From Stercorarius parasiticus (lineage: Eukaryota > Chordata > Aves > Charadriiformes > Stercorariidae), in the NCBI GenBank assembly GCA_013396915.1, contig VWZL01000919.1, positions 125,626 to 189,625 of the forward strand: a stretch of DNA of 64,000 bases. The letters run 5' to 3'. The notes below the pieces were generated by a model. The model was given only the letters and a program-made list of their open reading frames with translations. It made no database searches and was not told the DNA's origin. Made by a program: the position numbers and the translations under genes. Positions 39,563 through 52,100 of this stretch are shown one piece after another (position 1 is the stretch's first letter; each line of letters starts with the position of its first letter).

Positions 39563-41486
39563 CTAGACCAGGTTGCTCAAAGCCCCATCTACAACTTCTC
39601 TGGGAAACTGTTCCAAGTGTCTCACCACCCACAGAGTAAAGAATTTCTTTCTTATATATAATCTACCCTCTTCCAGTTTGAATCCATTACACCTTGTCCT
39701 ATCACTATATGCCCTTATAAAAAGTCCCTCTCCAGTTTTCTTGTAGGTCCCCTTTAAGTACTGGAAAGCTCCTATAAGGTCTCCTTGGAGCCTTCTCTTC
39801 TCCAGACTGAACAACCCCAACTCTCTCAGCCTGTTCCAGCCCTCTGATCATCTTCCTGGCCCTCCTCTGGACTTGCTCCAACAGATCCATGTCCTTCTTA
39901 TGATGAGGACTCCAGAGCTGGACACAGTACTCCAGGTGGAATCTCACCAGAGTGGAGTAGAGGGGCAGAATCGCCTCCCTTGACCTGCTGGCCGCACTTC
40001 TTTTCATGCAGCCCAGGATATGGTTGGCCTTCTAGGCTGCAACCATGCATTTTGATCTCATGTTGAACTTCTCATCAAGCAACACCCCCAAGTCCTTCTC
40101 CTCAGGGCTGCTCTCAATCTGTTCTCCACCCAGCCTGTATTTGTGATTGGGATTGCTCTGACCTGAGTGCAGGACCTCGCACTTGGCCTTGTTGAACTTC
40201 ATGAGGTTTGCACGGGCCCATCTCTAAAGCCTGTCCAGGTCCCCCTTGGTACCCCTTCCCTCCTGTGTGTTGACCATGCCACACAGCTTGCTGCTGTCAG
40301 CAAACTTGCTGAGGGTGCACTCAATCCCACTGTCTATGTCCCTGATGAAGACGTTAAACAGCACTGGTCCCAGTACCAATCCCTGAGGATCGCCACTCAT
40401 CGCTGGTTTCCAGGAGCCATTGGTGGCAACTCTTTGAGTGTGGTCATCCAGCCAATTCCTTATCCACCAAGTGGTCTGGACATCAAATCCATGTCTCTCT
40501 AATTTAGAGACCAGCATGTCATGAGGGACAGTGTCAGACACCATGCATAAGTCCAGGTTGACGGCATCCGTTGCTCACCCCTTATCCACCAACACTGTAA
40601 TACTGTCATAGAAGGTCACCAAATTTGTCACCAATGCTATAACCCTGTCATAGAAGGTCACCAAATTTGTTAGGCATGATTTACCTTTAGTGAAGCCACG
40701 TTGGCTGTCACCAGTCACCTTCTTATTTTCCATGTGCCTTAGCAGAGTTTCCAGGAGGATCTGCTCCATGATCTTGCCAGGCACAGAGGTGAGACTGACC
40801 AGCCTGTAGTTCCCTCAGTCTTCCTTTTTTCTCTTTTCTCATTATGTTTCCCTTTTTCCAGTCAGTGGGAACTTCACCAGACTGCCACAGCTTCTCAAAT
40901 ATAATGGAAAGTGGCTTATCAACTTCATCCACCAGTACCGTCAGGACCTGTGGATGGATTTCATCAGGTCCTATGGACTTTTGTACCTTCAGGCTCTTTA
41001 GATGGTCTTGTACTTGATCTTCACCTACAGTAGACGGTTCTTCATTTTCACAGTCTCTGCCTTTGCAGGGAGCTTGCTGCTAACCCTACTCAATGCCCTT
41101 AGGATCTTGAACTCTAGCATTTCATGAAGAATGCAGGCAAGGCTACCCTTAAGCTTGACATTACCCACTAGCTCCTCCTTGTTGGTAAGGACGAGGTCTA
41201 GAATGGCTCATCTCCCTGTAGGCTCCTCTACCAGTTGGAGAAAGAAGTTGTCATTGATGCATTCCAAGAATTTCCCAGATTGCCTGTGCCTCGTTCTGTT
41301 GTCCCTCCAACAGATATCAGGGTGGTTGGAGACCCCCATGAGGACCAGGGCCTGCCAAAGCAATGCTGCTCCTATCTGTCTAGAGGGGGCCTCATTCAGT
41401 CCATCATCCTGGGTAGGTGGCCTATAGCAGACCCTCACTGTAGCACCACCTGCCCTGGCATTCCCTTTAATCCTGACCCAAAGATG
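39563..41486 (-). pseudogene. CR1 ORF2 remnant (endonuclease C-terminus plus reverse transcriptase)
   Basis: Read from high to low coordinates. The endonuclease segment with NHPDICW lies near 41310-41340, and the expected GDFN catalytic motif reads GVSN at 41325-41336. The SDHEM-type motif is also altered: HEM is kept but the aspartate is lost, near 41120-41135. Next come a DWKKGNI block near 40850, the [18 protein letters not shown] block near 40720-40780, and [17 protein letters not shown] near 40490-40540. The reverse transcriptase active site reads FADS rather than FADD at 40293-40304. A C-terminal [14 protein letters not shown] block lies near 39960. Several frameshifts separate these blocks. 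Both catalytic centres are damaged, so the copy is dead. Confidence 0.9.
40603..40670 (-). repeat. 42-bp in-frame tandem duplication inside CR1 ORF2
   Basis: CTGTCATAGAAGGTCACCAA starts at 40603 and again at 40645, a 42-base offset. On the minus strand this repeats a 14-residue block containing TNLVTFYD within the reverse transcriptase. Confidence 0.9.
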
Positions 41487-41711
41487 TTAAGGTTAAGATT
41501 AATGTACATTTTCTATGCCAGAAATTAATTGACCAGTCATGAAATGCATGTTATTGATTTATGATTGCTATCTCAGTCTATGATTTTGCCCAATTCAGTT
41601 ATCATATCTCTCTACTCATTTCTACCAAGCTGATACTATAATGCTATGTTAGTAATACAAAGGCTGCATCTGGGGAAAAAAGAGCAAATATGCAAAAACA
41701 CTAACCAAGCG
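41487..41711. other. Unique spacer between CR1 and ERV
   Basis: AT-rich sequence with no similarity to CR1 or LTR that I recognise. Confidence 0.6.
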
Positions 41712-42310
41712 TATTGGGTCTCGTTGAGCTGGAGTTAATATTCCCCACAGCAGCCCTCATAGTGCTGTGCTTTGTATTGGTAGCTAGAAAGGTGTTTATA
41801 ATATACCAGTGTTTTGGCTACTGCTGAGCAGTGCTCGCACAGCATCAAGGCTGTCCCTCCAACATTGCTCCCCCCCATCACCAGTAGGCTGGGGGTAGGC
41901 AAGATCCTGGGAGGGGTCATAACCAGGACAGCTGACCCAAACTGACCAAAGCGGTATTCCATACCGCATGATGTCTGCTCAGCCATAAAAGCAATGAAAA
42001 GGAGGAGCAGTGGGGGCATTCATCATTTACATTTGTCTTCCAGAGCAACCTCTGTGTGTACTGAAGCACTGCTTCCCAGGAAGTGGCTGGACATTGCCTG
42101 CTGATAGGAACTAGAGAATAAATCTTTTGTTTCCTTTGCTTCCACACACAGCCTTCACTTTTGCTTTATTAAACTGCCTTCATCCTGACCCATGTGGTTT
42201 TTTTTCCATCCTATTTTCTACTCCCACTCCATCCTGCTGAGGAGGGTGGATATCAGCTGATAGAGGGGCTTGGTGGGCACCTGGCATCCAGTCAAGGTCA
42301 ACCCACCACA
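41712..42310 (+). mobile_element. 5' LTR of an endogenous retrovirus, plus strand
   Basis: The right boundary is clear: the LTR ends CCCACCACA at 42310 and a primer binding site follows 8 bases later. The left end is placed at TATTGGGTCTCG (41712), where the expected TG terminus appears mutated, so the start is approximate. A CATAAAA box is at 41984-41990 and an AATAAA signal at 42117-42122, giving R and U5 of ordinary size. The promoter-proximal bases 41933-41992 resemble 4748-4805 in the solo LTR. The 3' terminal sequence resembles the LTR fragment at 6682-7156. Length is about 600 bp. The family is not named; the lysine primer site suggests a class II/ERVK-like element. Confidence 0.85.
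41984..41990 (+). promoter_or_regulatory. LTR TATA-like box (CATAAAA)
   Basis: Lies about 130 bases upstream of the AATAAA signal in the ERV 5' LTR. Its alignment partner in the solo LTR at 4798-4804 is TATAAAA. Confidence 0.6.
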
Positions 42311-42318
42311 GTCCTTTT

Positions 42319-42336
42319 TGGCACCCAACATGGGGC
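42319..42336 (+). other. Retroviral primer binding site, tRNA-Lys type, CpG-decayed
   Basis: Eighteen bases starting TGGCACCCAACATGGGGC, 8 bases after the LTR end. This matches the complement of the 3' end of tRNA-Lys(1,2) except at two positions, both CG in the expected site and CA here, which fits methylated-cytosine decay on the opposite strand. It fixes the orientation and shows that 41712-42310 is a 5' LTR, not a solo LTR. Confidence 0.85.
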
Positions 42337-43140
42337 ATGAGAGAAGGGCCGTTCTATATTAAGCGTGCTATAGCTAGAGTAGTTATTAAATGGGAAGCTT
42401 CTGTGTAGGTCACGGAGTTTGTTGTCTGCATTGCTTATCTCTTTATTTTGCTGAGCTTGGGAACATGTTAATACAAGTAATAGCTATGCGCTTTGCCCCG
42501 GCATTGACAGCCTTACTGTGCTACCGGAACTATGTTGTGGAGAGGATGAGGGAATATAACTCCCTCTTCCTACCTGGGACTCATGTGGGTCATTTTATTA
42601 TGCAGGCTCATGAGGTCCCTGTTCACCCTTACATGAGCTGTTTAATACTACTACTTAACATTGTTAGCATACTATGCGTTTTGTGGAATCTGGTGTCATC
42701 CTGATGTAAGTTAGGACAACTTTTGAGTGAGTCAATACTGAAATGTGCCCTGAAGTGGCCGATCCCTGGGTGCCAGGGAGTGTGGAATGCTTTGGGCAGG
42801 TTATTACCTCCCATAGCCTGGGACTTTACACCTGAATGGGCAAGTAACCATGGCAAACTGACATGCCACCGCATAGAACAGTTACTTGCTTACCACAATG
42901 GATACCATCAGTTTTTAGCACTGTACTAGGGCTTGGTCTGTGCTAACTGAGCCACAGTTCAATACTTTCAAAGGACTGTGGTTAAGGCAGGGACTCAAAC
43001 CACCTCTGAGAATACCTTGATTGAGACCAGGGTACAAACTACATCTGAGGACATGATAGCAGAGATAGGGACCCAAATTGCATCTGAGGACACCATTGGT
43101 CAGATAGGGACCCAAAGAGCAACACCAACCAAAAAAAAAA
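42337..43140 (+). mobile_element. ERV leader and truncated internal region
   Basis: Sequence following the primer site continues with no homology to host repeats and has one frame of 104 codons (42390-42704) plus a 96-codon frame (42978-43268) containing a 39-bp repeat. I do not recognise a full gag, pol or env domain. The region ends near an A-run (43129-43139) and no 3' LTR follows within the window, so the provirus is truncated. Its right edge is approximate. Confidence 0.6.
42981..43136 (+). repeat. 39-bp tandem repeat in ERV internal region
   Basis: Four units of 39 bases (42981, 43020, 43059, 43098), which translate to 13-residue blocks of the form xxxGTQTTSEDTI with substitutions. The DNA units share GGGACCCAAA and TCTGAGGACA cores. 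The repeat keeps frame throughout. Confidence 0.85.
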
Positions 43141-46100
43141 ACCCAACAAACAGTCATAATCTTTTGGGTTTTGATGGTATAAATTACCAAAGTATAATGA
43201 ATAGTTGGGTTTTGGGAAATTCAGAAATGCCTCATTATCTAAAACTTCATGTCAGACAGGTAAATTAACAGTCATGTGTCTAAAACATATGCAAAAAGAT
43301 TAATGATTTGCATTATCTGTATTATATTACCACTAACCTTCAGATTACTTACGGTGGCTGTAATGTCATAGCAAGAATTTCTAAATACTGCCAGAGGCTT
43401 ATTGCAAAAGTTGATAATGTTGTAACAGGACCATCAGGTACGCTTTCCCTAGTCGTGTGTATAGATCAGTTGAACATTGGCAATTCCTGGGACAAAAGTG
43501 GAAAAAGCCTTGACAGAAATTATGAATGCTGTGAATATTCTGATCTTCTCTGTTTATGTGTGCCTTTAGCACTGCCCACTGAAGTCAAAGGAGCATGAAG
43601 GACAGATCTGTATGACATTTTTTCTTTGAAGTCATCACATTAATAACTGTCCTTGTCCCCTGTGAAACAGTCAGTGTCCTTGTCATAATGCACACACGTC
43701 TCTCAGATATTTTTTGGAACGTTTCCACTGTGCTTAGGAAGGGTAATGAATACCGAGAAATAAGTAGCAGCTTTAATATGCTCTCTCATTTACAGGTTGT
43801 TTTTTTCCCCAAATCTCTTAACTTTCTAAAAAGGAGGCAAGAGTTTCTACTGTAGTAAGCAAACCACCAGCTGTATCCTTGTTATCTGTCTTGACTGATG
43901 GCAACACATTCATCCCTTTCCTGTCTGCTAGGAATCTTCTTTTTTGTTTTTGACTTGAGCTGTCCTCTGAGAGCCACTTTTGCGATATTCTGAAAGTTTC
44001 ATTTGTTATTTCTCGGATGCTGTGCTGCTGAGGTTATACTGTCTCTGGAAGACCTTGAAATGTTAATTCTAACTCTGGTTGCATCAACATATTCTTGCTT
44101 GCTGAGACTTCTTGTTTCCTGAGCTGACAGAAGGCTGTTTGCATAATATACAGGTTGCTGAAAATTCAGCAACCACAGTGTCATGTTATTGTAAATCTAG
44201 TCATTAGTTGGGCTCCCATTTTCAAAGTCAGAACCTTGGCTACAGTTGAATTGCTTTTAACTCAGTGTGCACAGTTCCTGAGTTACTCCCTAAACTTTAG
44301 AAGGTCACATCACAAACTGCATATCCCCATTTATGAAAAGAACTGAGAGAAGATGCAAGGTAAGCAGCCATAAAAATAAAGCCACTAAATGTGTGAGTTG
44401 AAACATAACACTGAAAAGGCACTGTTTGGTGTTGAAAAAACACCAAGAGGTTTCTTCAAGTACAGTTTGTAATACCTTTTTATGTTGATGCTACAATGTG
44501 ACAAAAGGAATAAAAAGCTTGCAAAGTATTAAGAGGTATTCTATCTGTTTGTCTTTTTGTCCCCAATATAAGTTAATATAGAACAGAATTTTTCTATAGA
44601 ATTTTGTCTCACTGCTTATGATGACCATCAGCATGGGAAATGCTTTTATATACTTTGAAAAACAGAATCAACATTTGTATGTGAAAAAGGTAGATAACTA
44701 TTAAATAGGTGGCTCATGTTTGAAAAAAAGTTCCTGAACGTGGGAAGGAAAACCCAAAAGAATAAATTGTTAGAGCCACTGACATGCAAAAAATGCTATT
44801 TTTTCCCCTCCTATTTTTCATTTAGAGTTTGGGATTTCTTTTCTGCTGAAAACAATAACCTCAGTCATTAAGCTTAAGTATGAATTTTAAATGTTTTATT
44901 TTTAGCAAGAATGAAAATGGAAACCTGGTATGGATTTTATCTATTTATTTATTTTTAAATGAGCCATTTCATTCTGAAAATACTTAAAAGCTTCCCATTC
45001 CCTTTAATAAAAAATAATTTCTCAGGTGACAAATTCTCACACAAAGTTTCCTTTCAACAAGACAATTTCTTCTAATAAAACCACAAAGTGAATACTGACC
45101 AGCTCTGCTAATCATCATGCTAATTAATGCATTGCTTATGAAAATAAAGCTACTGTCAGAGTGAGGCTGCCTAGCAGAAGTGTCAGTGTCATTTTTAATT
45201 CTGTTTCTGAAATTCCAGGTAGACTGGATGGTTCACTATCTGCAGATTTTTCAGGATGCAGGAATATGGACAGACTAGCACAAGAATGATGGATCCACGG
45301 GCACCTTAAATGTTCTAGCATAGGTGTTGCTTTGCACCAGGAGGTGCTGGTTCATTGCAATCCAGGAAGAAAGGCACTCAGATTCTGTAAAGTACCATTT
45401 AAAGTGCTAGAACTAACGCTATAAAGAAAGAAAGCACATATAATCTTAGGTCTTTTCTGGAGGATGTGTGGATCAGAGACACTGATTGAACCACAGTGGG
45501 TGAATGCAATCTGCAGTCACACACTCAACTGTAAGATCTCGTTAACAGCAAGACTGGTAAATTTGATGAGATACCTATTTTAACTAACCATATATTTTTT
45601 CTCACTGCAGGTTACTTGCATCTGTAATGCGTCATGATTTCCAGTATACTACCAGTATCCAAAACCAGCCTATAAATGGTACTACCGAAACAGTAATGTT
45701 GCAGAATAGAATGACGTCCAAGTACTAAAAACCACTTACCAAAGTTCAAAAGTCCTTAGGAAGAGGGGAGGGAAAAGAAATTGAACTTCAATTGCGCTGG
45801 ACTGCTTACTCCAACTTTAAAAAAAAAATTGGTTGTAACAGGTTACTCTGTAACCTCTGAAAAGAATACTGTCAAATGTTTTGTGCTTCATTTTTCCGTT
45901 TAAATATTCAGACTATGCTACTTTACCTACCTTTGAAACTATTGTGAAGATTAAAGTGTCCATTTTGTTTAAGTAGTTCAAAGTACTTGAGAAATACAAA
46001 ATATTATTAATACAAGTCTATTCTCAAGAATGTGTATAGTACCATTAAAATAGAAGAACATAGATTCTTTGTTTTAGAACTGCGACAAAAAATACAGTAT

Positions 46101-49100
46101 TTGTGCAATAAACATTTCCTACTCAAATGGAACACTTAATCACTTGAAAATGCAATGTGAATCACTCTATTAGAAGAAAAGCTTTTGAGAAAGAACAAAA
46201 GCTTATTTCAAGGATAACTTTTAAAAGCCAACAGTGAAATCTCTCATTTTTGTCCAAAATTTAGTGAAAAAATACGTGCTAACTGGGAGATCTCTTTACA
46301 TTAGAAACCACAAATATTTAGTAGGGACTGGAAGTAAAGTGCCATTTCCAGCTGACCAGCAACCTGCTAATAATTAGAAGTATAACTAGTGAACCTACAA
46401 TGTAAAATGCTCAGGAAATATAAGCAGTTAAAGAACATTCTGTACAGGCTAACATACATAGCTGCCTTCACTTCTTACTGAAGTTTTAAATAACTATAAA
46501 TATCTTATTTGATGAACAAAATGTGCTCATTTCTGTAATACATAGGTATGTGAAAACAAACCTTTTAAAGGAGTATTTTTCGATGGGTTTTCTTTCAAAA
46601 ATTAACTTAAGACTAACAATGAAGTCGAGTAAGACATGAGAATTTTCACATACTTTCTAAATGCAAAACATTTAATGTTGACGATTTATTTTTTCCTGTA
46701 ACATCCTAACCAGGAGAGATACAAGAAAAAGTTTTAGCCAACTGATGGATCTTCATAAAGGTAGCTTTGCACAGAGATTTTAAAAATTCAAGGACATACA
46801 CTTTAGCAAGTTCTCCCAAATCACAATTTGCAAATCACAGTCTGGAGCTAACATTTCCAGAGGGCACAGCACATTTTATGAGACCCCATTTAGTGCTGGG
46901 TCACTAAATCCTTATAAATGAACTCAGATGCATTTTTAATAAACTTTCAAAGAATGTACAAAATCTGACTATTTGAATAAGAATTTTACTTATGAGCTTA
47001 TTATGTTATTTAAGAAGCTCAGTTTTAAAATTATTCAAAATTAATAAGTAAATCTTATACCAGAAATGTCCTTCCAGATCATATTAAGAATCTGATTCCT
47101 GCTAAGCTTTATAGCTTCATAATCCCTCTTTTTTAATTCTAATTGTTTTGCTAGGAACTGAGGAGCTTACCAGATCAAAATAAATATCCCATGGAGATCA
47201 AAGTAACAGAGCAAAAGTTTAAGCCAGTTTAAGGGAGTATAATGCTAAAGGATGGGTCCTAAACCAGCCGTGTTGCCACATGTAGAAGAGAAATTTATCC
47301 CATTAGGAAGTGGTTTGCTATATCCTTTTTGAGATACTATATATAAAAAAGAAATTCTTTTTCATGGTGTTTGCTATTTATCTCTTCATATCTCTTCAAG
47401 CAAGGCTGTTCAAACAGGCCAATCTGGAGGATACTTGATCTTATCCTCCAAAGGAATATATATGTTCTTTTTACCCAGACGAATAAAGTGGTTTACCACT
47501 GTACATGTACTTGATGATTTCAACCTGTCTTTGCAAACTGAGCTGCTGAAATAGTTTCTATGCAAAACAATGTACATCAGTTAGCCTTCAGAGAGAGGGG
47601 AAACAAAGGAGATATTCTCTGGCTCATTGTAGTTGTATTCACCAATTCCGACCACTAGCAACAGTACTGTGCTTTCATAATTTGACTTGTCTTCAACACA
47701 TCTAACCAACTTTGTTACCACAGGCTAAACCAGAAAAGTGTATGAACAGAAAGCAGTTTTAAGAGGTCACAAAGACGTGGTGAGATTTCTTGAATTTTCC
47801 AACACAATCACAAAGTTACCTTTGCTTCAGTGAAATCAGAAGTCTTCCCTCTTTAATATGAGGAAGGGACAAGAGCAGGCAAAGTCCAACTAGACTGAAG
47901 CCACAGGAGACAGACTGACACACCAGCTTTGAAATATGGTCCCTTTTTTTTGGAGGGTGGGAGAAGGGAGGAGGATCAGGGAATTCAGTAAACAGTAATT
48001 TAGCAACCATGTTAATTTACAGGTAAGTGTGGTGGTTTTTTCCACATGTCTATTGTCAGAAGTGCCTGTAATCTCATGCAGATGTGATATTGATCTGTTG
48101 CTGATGTTCACTGAGCAGCCAAACGGGAAGCACATTACCAGCTACAAACTCCATCAATCATAGTCTCCTTAATAACAGTACTTAAACGATCTCTCTTGGT
48201 ATTAACTTATATTGTATCTCTGGCTAGAATCCAAGATTTAACAGAAAAGGGACCTTTTGAAGAAGTAGTTCTGTGGCCACTGTGATCATTTAAATAAAAA
48301 GATTCCTGCTTTCTTTAGTGCTTTGTCTACACTAATTAGTCTGTATTAAGCTCATTAGCTTGATTTAATCCAATTAGTTCTACTGGAACAGAAAGAGAAA
48401 GAATGCCTTCATTTACTTATAAATATCAAAGAAACTTAATGTGATAACAGAATACTATATGGCTTTAATTCAGGAATATAAAATCCAGTTTGTTAAGAAC
48501 TTATATTAAAAGTCAGAATGGACTCTGGGACTAGAGGCATTTTGTGCATTATTTATTACACCAATGATTTTCCCATAATGGTTTATTTTAGGATAACATG
48601 TTTTAGCACAATGGGCCAAACTGTAGCTTGATGTGTACATCTTGATGTGGCTGGGTGTACTACTTTTTTGAAGGTCATGATGTTTGCATATATACCGGAG
48701 AACAAATATAATTTTTCTGCTTAAAGACTTACTTTTTAGACTATGTCTGCCATCACATTTTGCTAAATAGATGAATGTGACATGATTTAAATATGAAATT
48801 ACCATTATTAGAGTATTCCATATGAATCTTATGAAGCCAGTAGCTTGGCATCTCCAAAGAAAATTCTTTGGTCCAATAGAATACAGAACAGGCAGTTAAT
48901 TCCTTAAGATTCAAGCTTAACAAATCGCTAGAATGCATATTGTAGCCCATTTTCCCTTCTTACACGTGATTTTTTTTCTGAATCACATTTCTCTGTTGAA
49001 GAGTTTGGAACATCTGATGTTGTGTAATCCTCAAAAGCAATTGACAGGAATAACACTGTTAGCATCAAAACAACATGCTATTAGATGTTGGACTGCATAG

Positions 49101-52100
49101 TACTGAATTATAATACCAAAATCCATACTGAACTTCTCTTTAAATCTCACAAAGGAAAATACTCTTTTCCAATAGAGCTCAATTATGAGAAAATCCAGTC
49201 ATTGTACTTAGTTTTGAACTGTGTACTATGAAATAGTATTTACCTTGTCTTCATTTCAAAAAAACCTATATAATATTAAACCTGGAATTACCCATCTTAA
49301 TCTAAGATGTAAATAGAGCTAGATTAGTGGTCTCTCAGTGCAGCTCAATGAAGCTCACTCCATTCAAAACTAATTTACCTTCATCAGTTATACAAAAATT
49401 TTACCTCTATTATAACTTTACTTTGTTACTTAATTCAGTAACTGGAATGAAAGTGAAATTAACTGTAGTTTTAAACATGGGAAAAACACATAACTTTTCA
49501 GTAAGCACAAACATAAATGGGTGGGATTTATTTTCAGCATTTTGTTCCTTTAAATTTCTAAGATTGTTTTGATACTGTACTTCTTAAATGAATCAGTCAT
49601 ATCCAGTGTGTGGAGCGAAAATGAAACTACGGTTTACCCTAGACCCCAAAGAAGCAGGAGGCTACAATTAGTTGTTGCCCCTAAGTAATCTGCGTACAAT
49701 CTCAGCCTAACTCTCCAGGAAACATAAATCACAAGAAGAAACCAAGTTACTTATAATCATACCTGTGAGGCTTTAGTGGCACTATTCCAAAATATAGTAC
49801 ATGCCTTCTTCATATTTCCACAAGATGTTTGTCTCCTGTTAGCAACTTTTGGACATGAAAGTATACATGAATATTAATATTATCTTAACTAGTAATTTGT
49901 GTTAATTTTCCCTTTATAATTGTCTAATTATCTGTCTAATTATTATTTTATTTTATTGCAGATTTTAAACTGTTCAAAAGCCAAAACATAACTTTGTAAA
50001 ATTCCCACCAAAACTCTTTATGACAAATGAAAGAGAGAACATAACAAAATTAATCATGAAATATAACTCTGTTTAAGACATTATTCAAATAATTATTAAT
50101 GAAGTAGTGATTCTGCTTGATTCAGTGTCCTTTGGATGAAACCTGAAAAGAATTTGTTGTGTTTGTTATTTGACACTGTTTTCTATAGTAATACTTTTCA
50201 ATGTGGTAAAATGAAGCAATAATAGATACACACATTTTAAGTATATAGAAAAAACACACATGCTTGTATATTCTCTGACCCAAAATTATACCTTACAAGT
50301 AATTACTTAATTTTTCTTTCAGGCTATATTATTTTAATTAGTAAGTGAGAGAAACATATTTTAATATTGAAATTTGTAGTACACATTTTTCTGTTCAATT
50401 CGTTTTCACACTGGCACAAAACGTATGCTGTGTTGATATAGAAGATGAGACTCTTCAGGGCTCCTAGCAGCCTCTGGCTAAAATTCTGCCATGATATTAA
50501 AGGGAATATTAATGTGATTTACCTCCTCCTGATGGGGTTCACTTTACTCCTGTGTAGTCTCTTGATATTCTTTTGCAAGACTGATAAAAAAATTAAAAAA
50601 TAAAAAAATATGAATTAGGATAACAGTAAATGAATCCACATAATAAATGGCTGCATGCAATGGAAGTCAGTACATGGCCCGCAGTTAATAAATTCTGAAC
50701 CTGGAGCAGTATATGCATGAGGGACACAGACAGAGAGAAGACTGCAGACAATATCTAGACACAGAAATCTTCTGGCAAGAGCACAGGACAAAGGTATGGA
50801 GCTTGGATATTCAGAAAACCACTAGCATTTAGTCAAGGTTTTTTTTCTGTCACGTGTTTATTGCAGTCTGTTCAACCCTTTCCTGAGCACCAAAACTTGA
50901 ACTGTAAAGATCTATAAATTTCAGCTTTTTTTTTTCTTTAAACTGTTCCTGTCCATCTTTACTATTTGCTCAAGCCTTTCTTTGTTACTTTTAAGACCCC
51001 TGCCCTCAGATCCTCTCTGGAGCACCTTTCTGGGTTCACAGATAACCAGTGGTGGGCTAAACTCACTATTTCTTAACGGTTTCCACTCTGATTTATTCCC
51101 TAGCCTGCTACTTACTCCTTCTCTTGTTTCCATTCTCATTTGTTTTTATGCAGTGTATTGCTTCCTCGCTGATTTCATTTAGGTTCTCACTCTAAACTGA
51201 TTCTTGCTCCAGACGCACACAGAAAACCTTTCAAAGCACTGTTCACTACTATCGCTTGTGCACTGCAATTATCCCCTCATTCGTGTTACTCTTGCACGCT
51301 TAGAGTGCAAACTCTTCCAGATGGGGACCTAGACACTGATATGTGCTTATAGAGTACCCAGAGAGTAGCTGGCAAATTTTATTTTTTTAATTAAAAAATA
51401 AAAAGGAGAGTAAGTTGATTTGTATGCTTTTATCCTAAAAAAAATACCGAATATTTATGGCAAATTCCTGAGACCTAGTAGTTTCCACAAAGAAATAGTA
51501 GTGCCCACCCTAAGTAACAAGAAGTCTTCCTCAGTACACATAAGGCATCTTTACTGAATCACTGGCATCTTTACACAGTCATACATCCTGCTGGTACTGT
51601 TCTTTTATACAGTTTGAAACAATCCAGACCACATGAAATCACATGAAGCTAGAGACAGCATTTTTTAAAAACTCGATTCCAATTAAAAAAAAATATAAAA
51701 ATCATTACTGGTCAAATGTTACAAAAAACCCTCAATTTCAGAAGACCGAAGAGTTATCTGGTAACTGTTACGTATATTCTCTATTTAAAACATCTTAAGG
51801 GTGTAAAGTAGTAATAGTCAAACCAAGTATTATTTAAATTTATGTTATCCTTCTACTTTTGCTGCTGAACATTTTAAATAATGTCTTATAGAGCAGATCT
51901 ACCGCAGGAAGCTTAATAGGGATGCTGTTTCCATAACAACAAATAGGATTTGAACAAAAACACAATACTCAACGGTTACTGTTCTTCACAGCACATAAAA
52001 GCAGTTATTCAAAATTGCAAGCAGCATGACATTGAAAAAATAAATTAAGGCAAAGGGTGCTAACTATTCTGTTCCATATTTAGTAAACGTTTAACTCATA

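Larger units (their letters stand above)
39478..41486 (-). mobile_element. CR1 LINE, about 2 kb, minus strand (copy B)
   Basis: The 3' end lies at about 39478 with a degraded octamer (ACAGAATAATAGAACAG). The element continues on the minus strand through the 3' UTR, C-terminal ORF2, reverse transcriptase and the C-terminal half of the endonuclease, and stops near 41486. It has therefore lost ORF1 and the start of ORF2. It contains frame breaks and a 42-bp tandem duplication at 40603-40670. This is the longest retrotransposon in the window. Confidence 0.93.

Noticed and set aside
40167..40502. 111-codon plus-strand frame
   Set aside because: It is the antisense shadow of the CR1 reverse transcriptase (copy B).
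42319..43140. Processed retrocopy ending in a poly(A) tail
   Set aside because: A complete-looking 5' LTR including U3 precedes the primer site, so it is not a simple cDNA of an mRNA. The A-run is only about 11 bases and merges into C/A-rich sequence.
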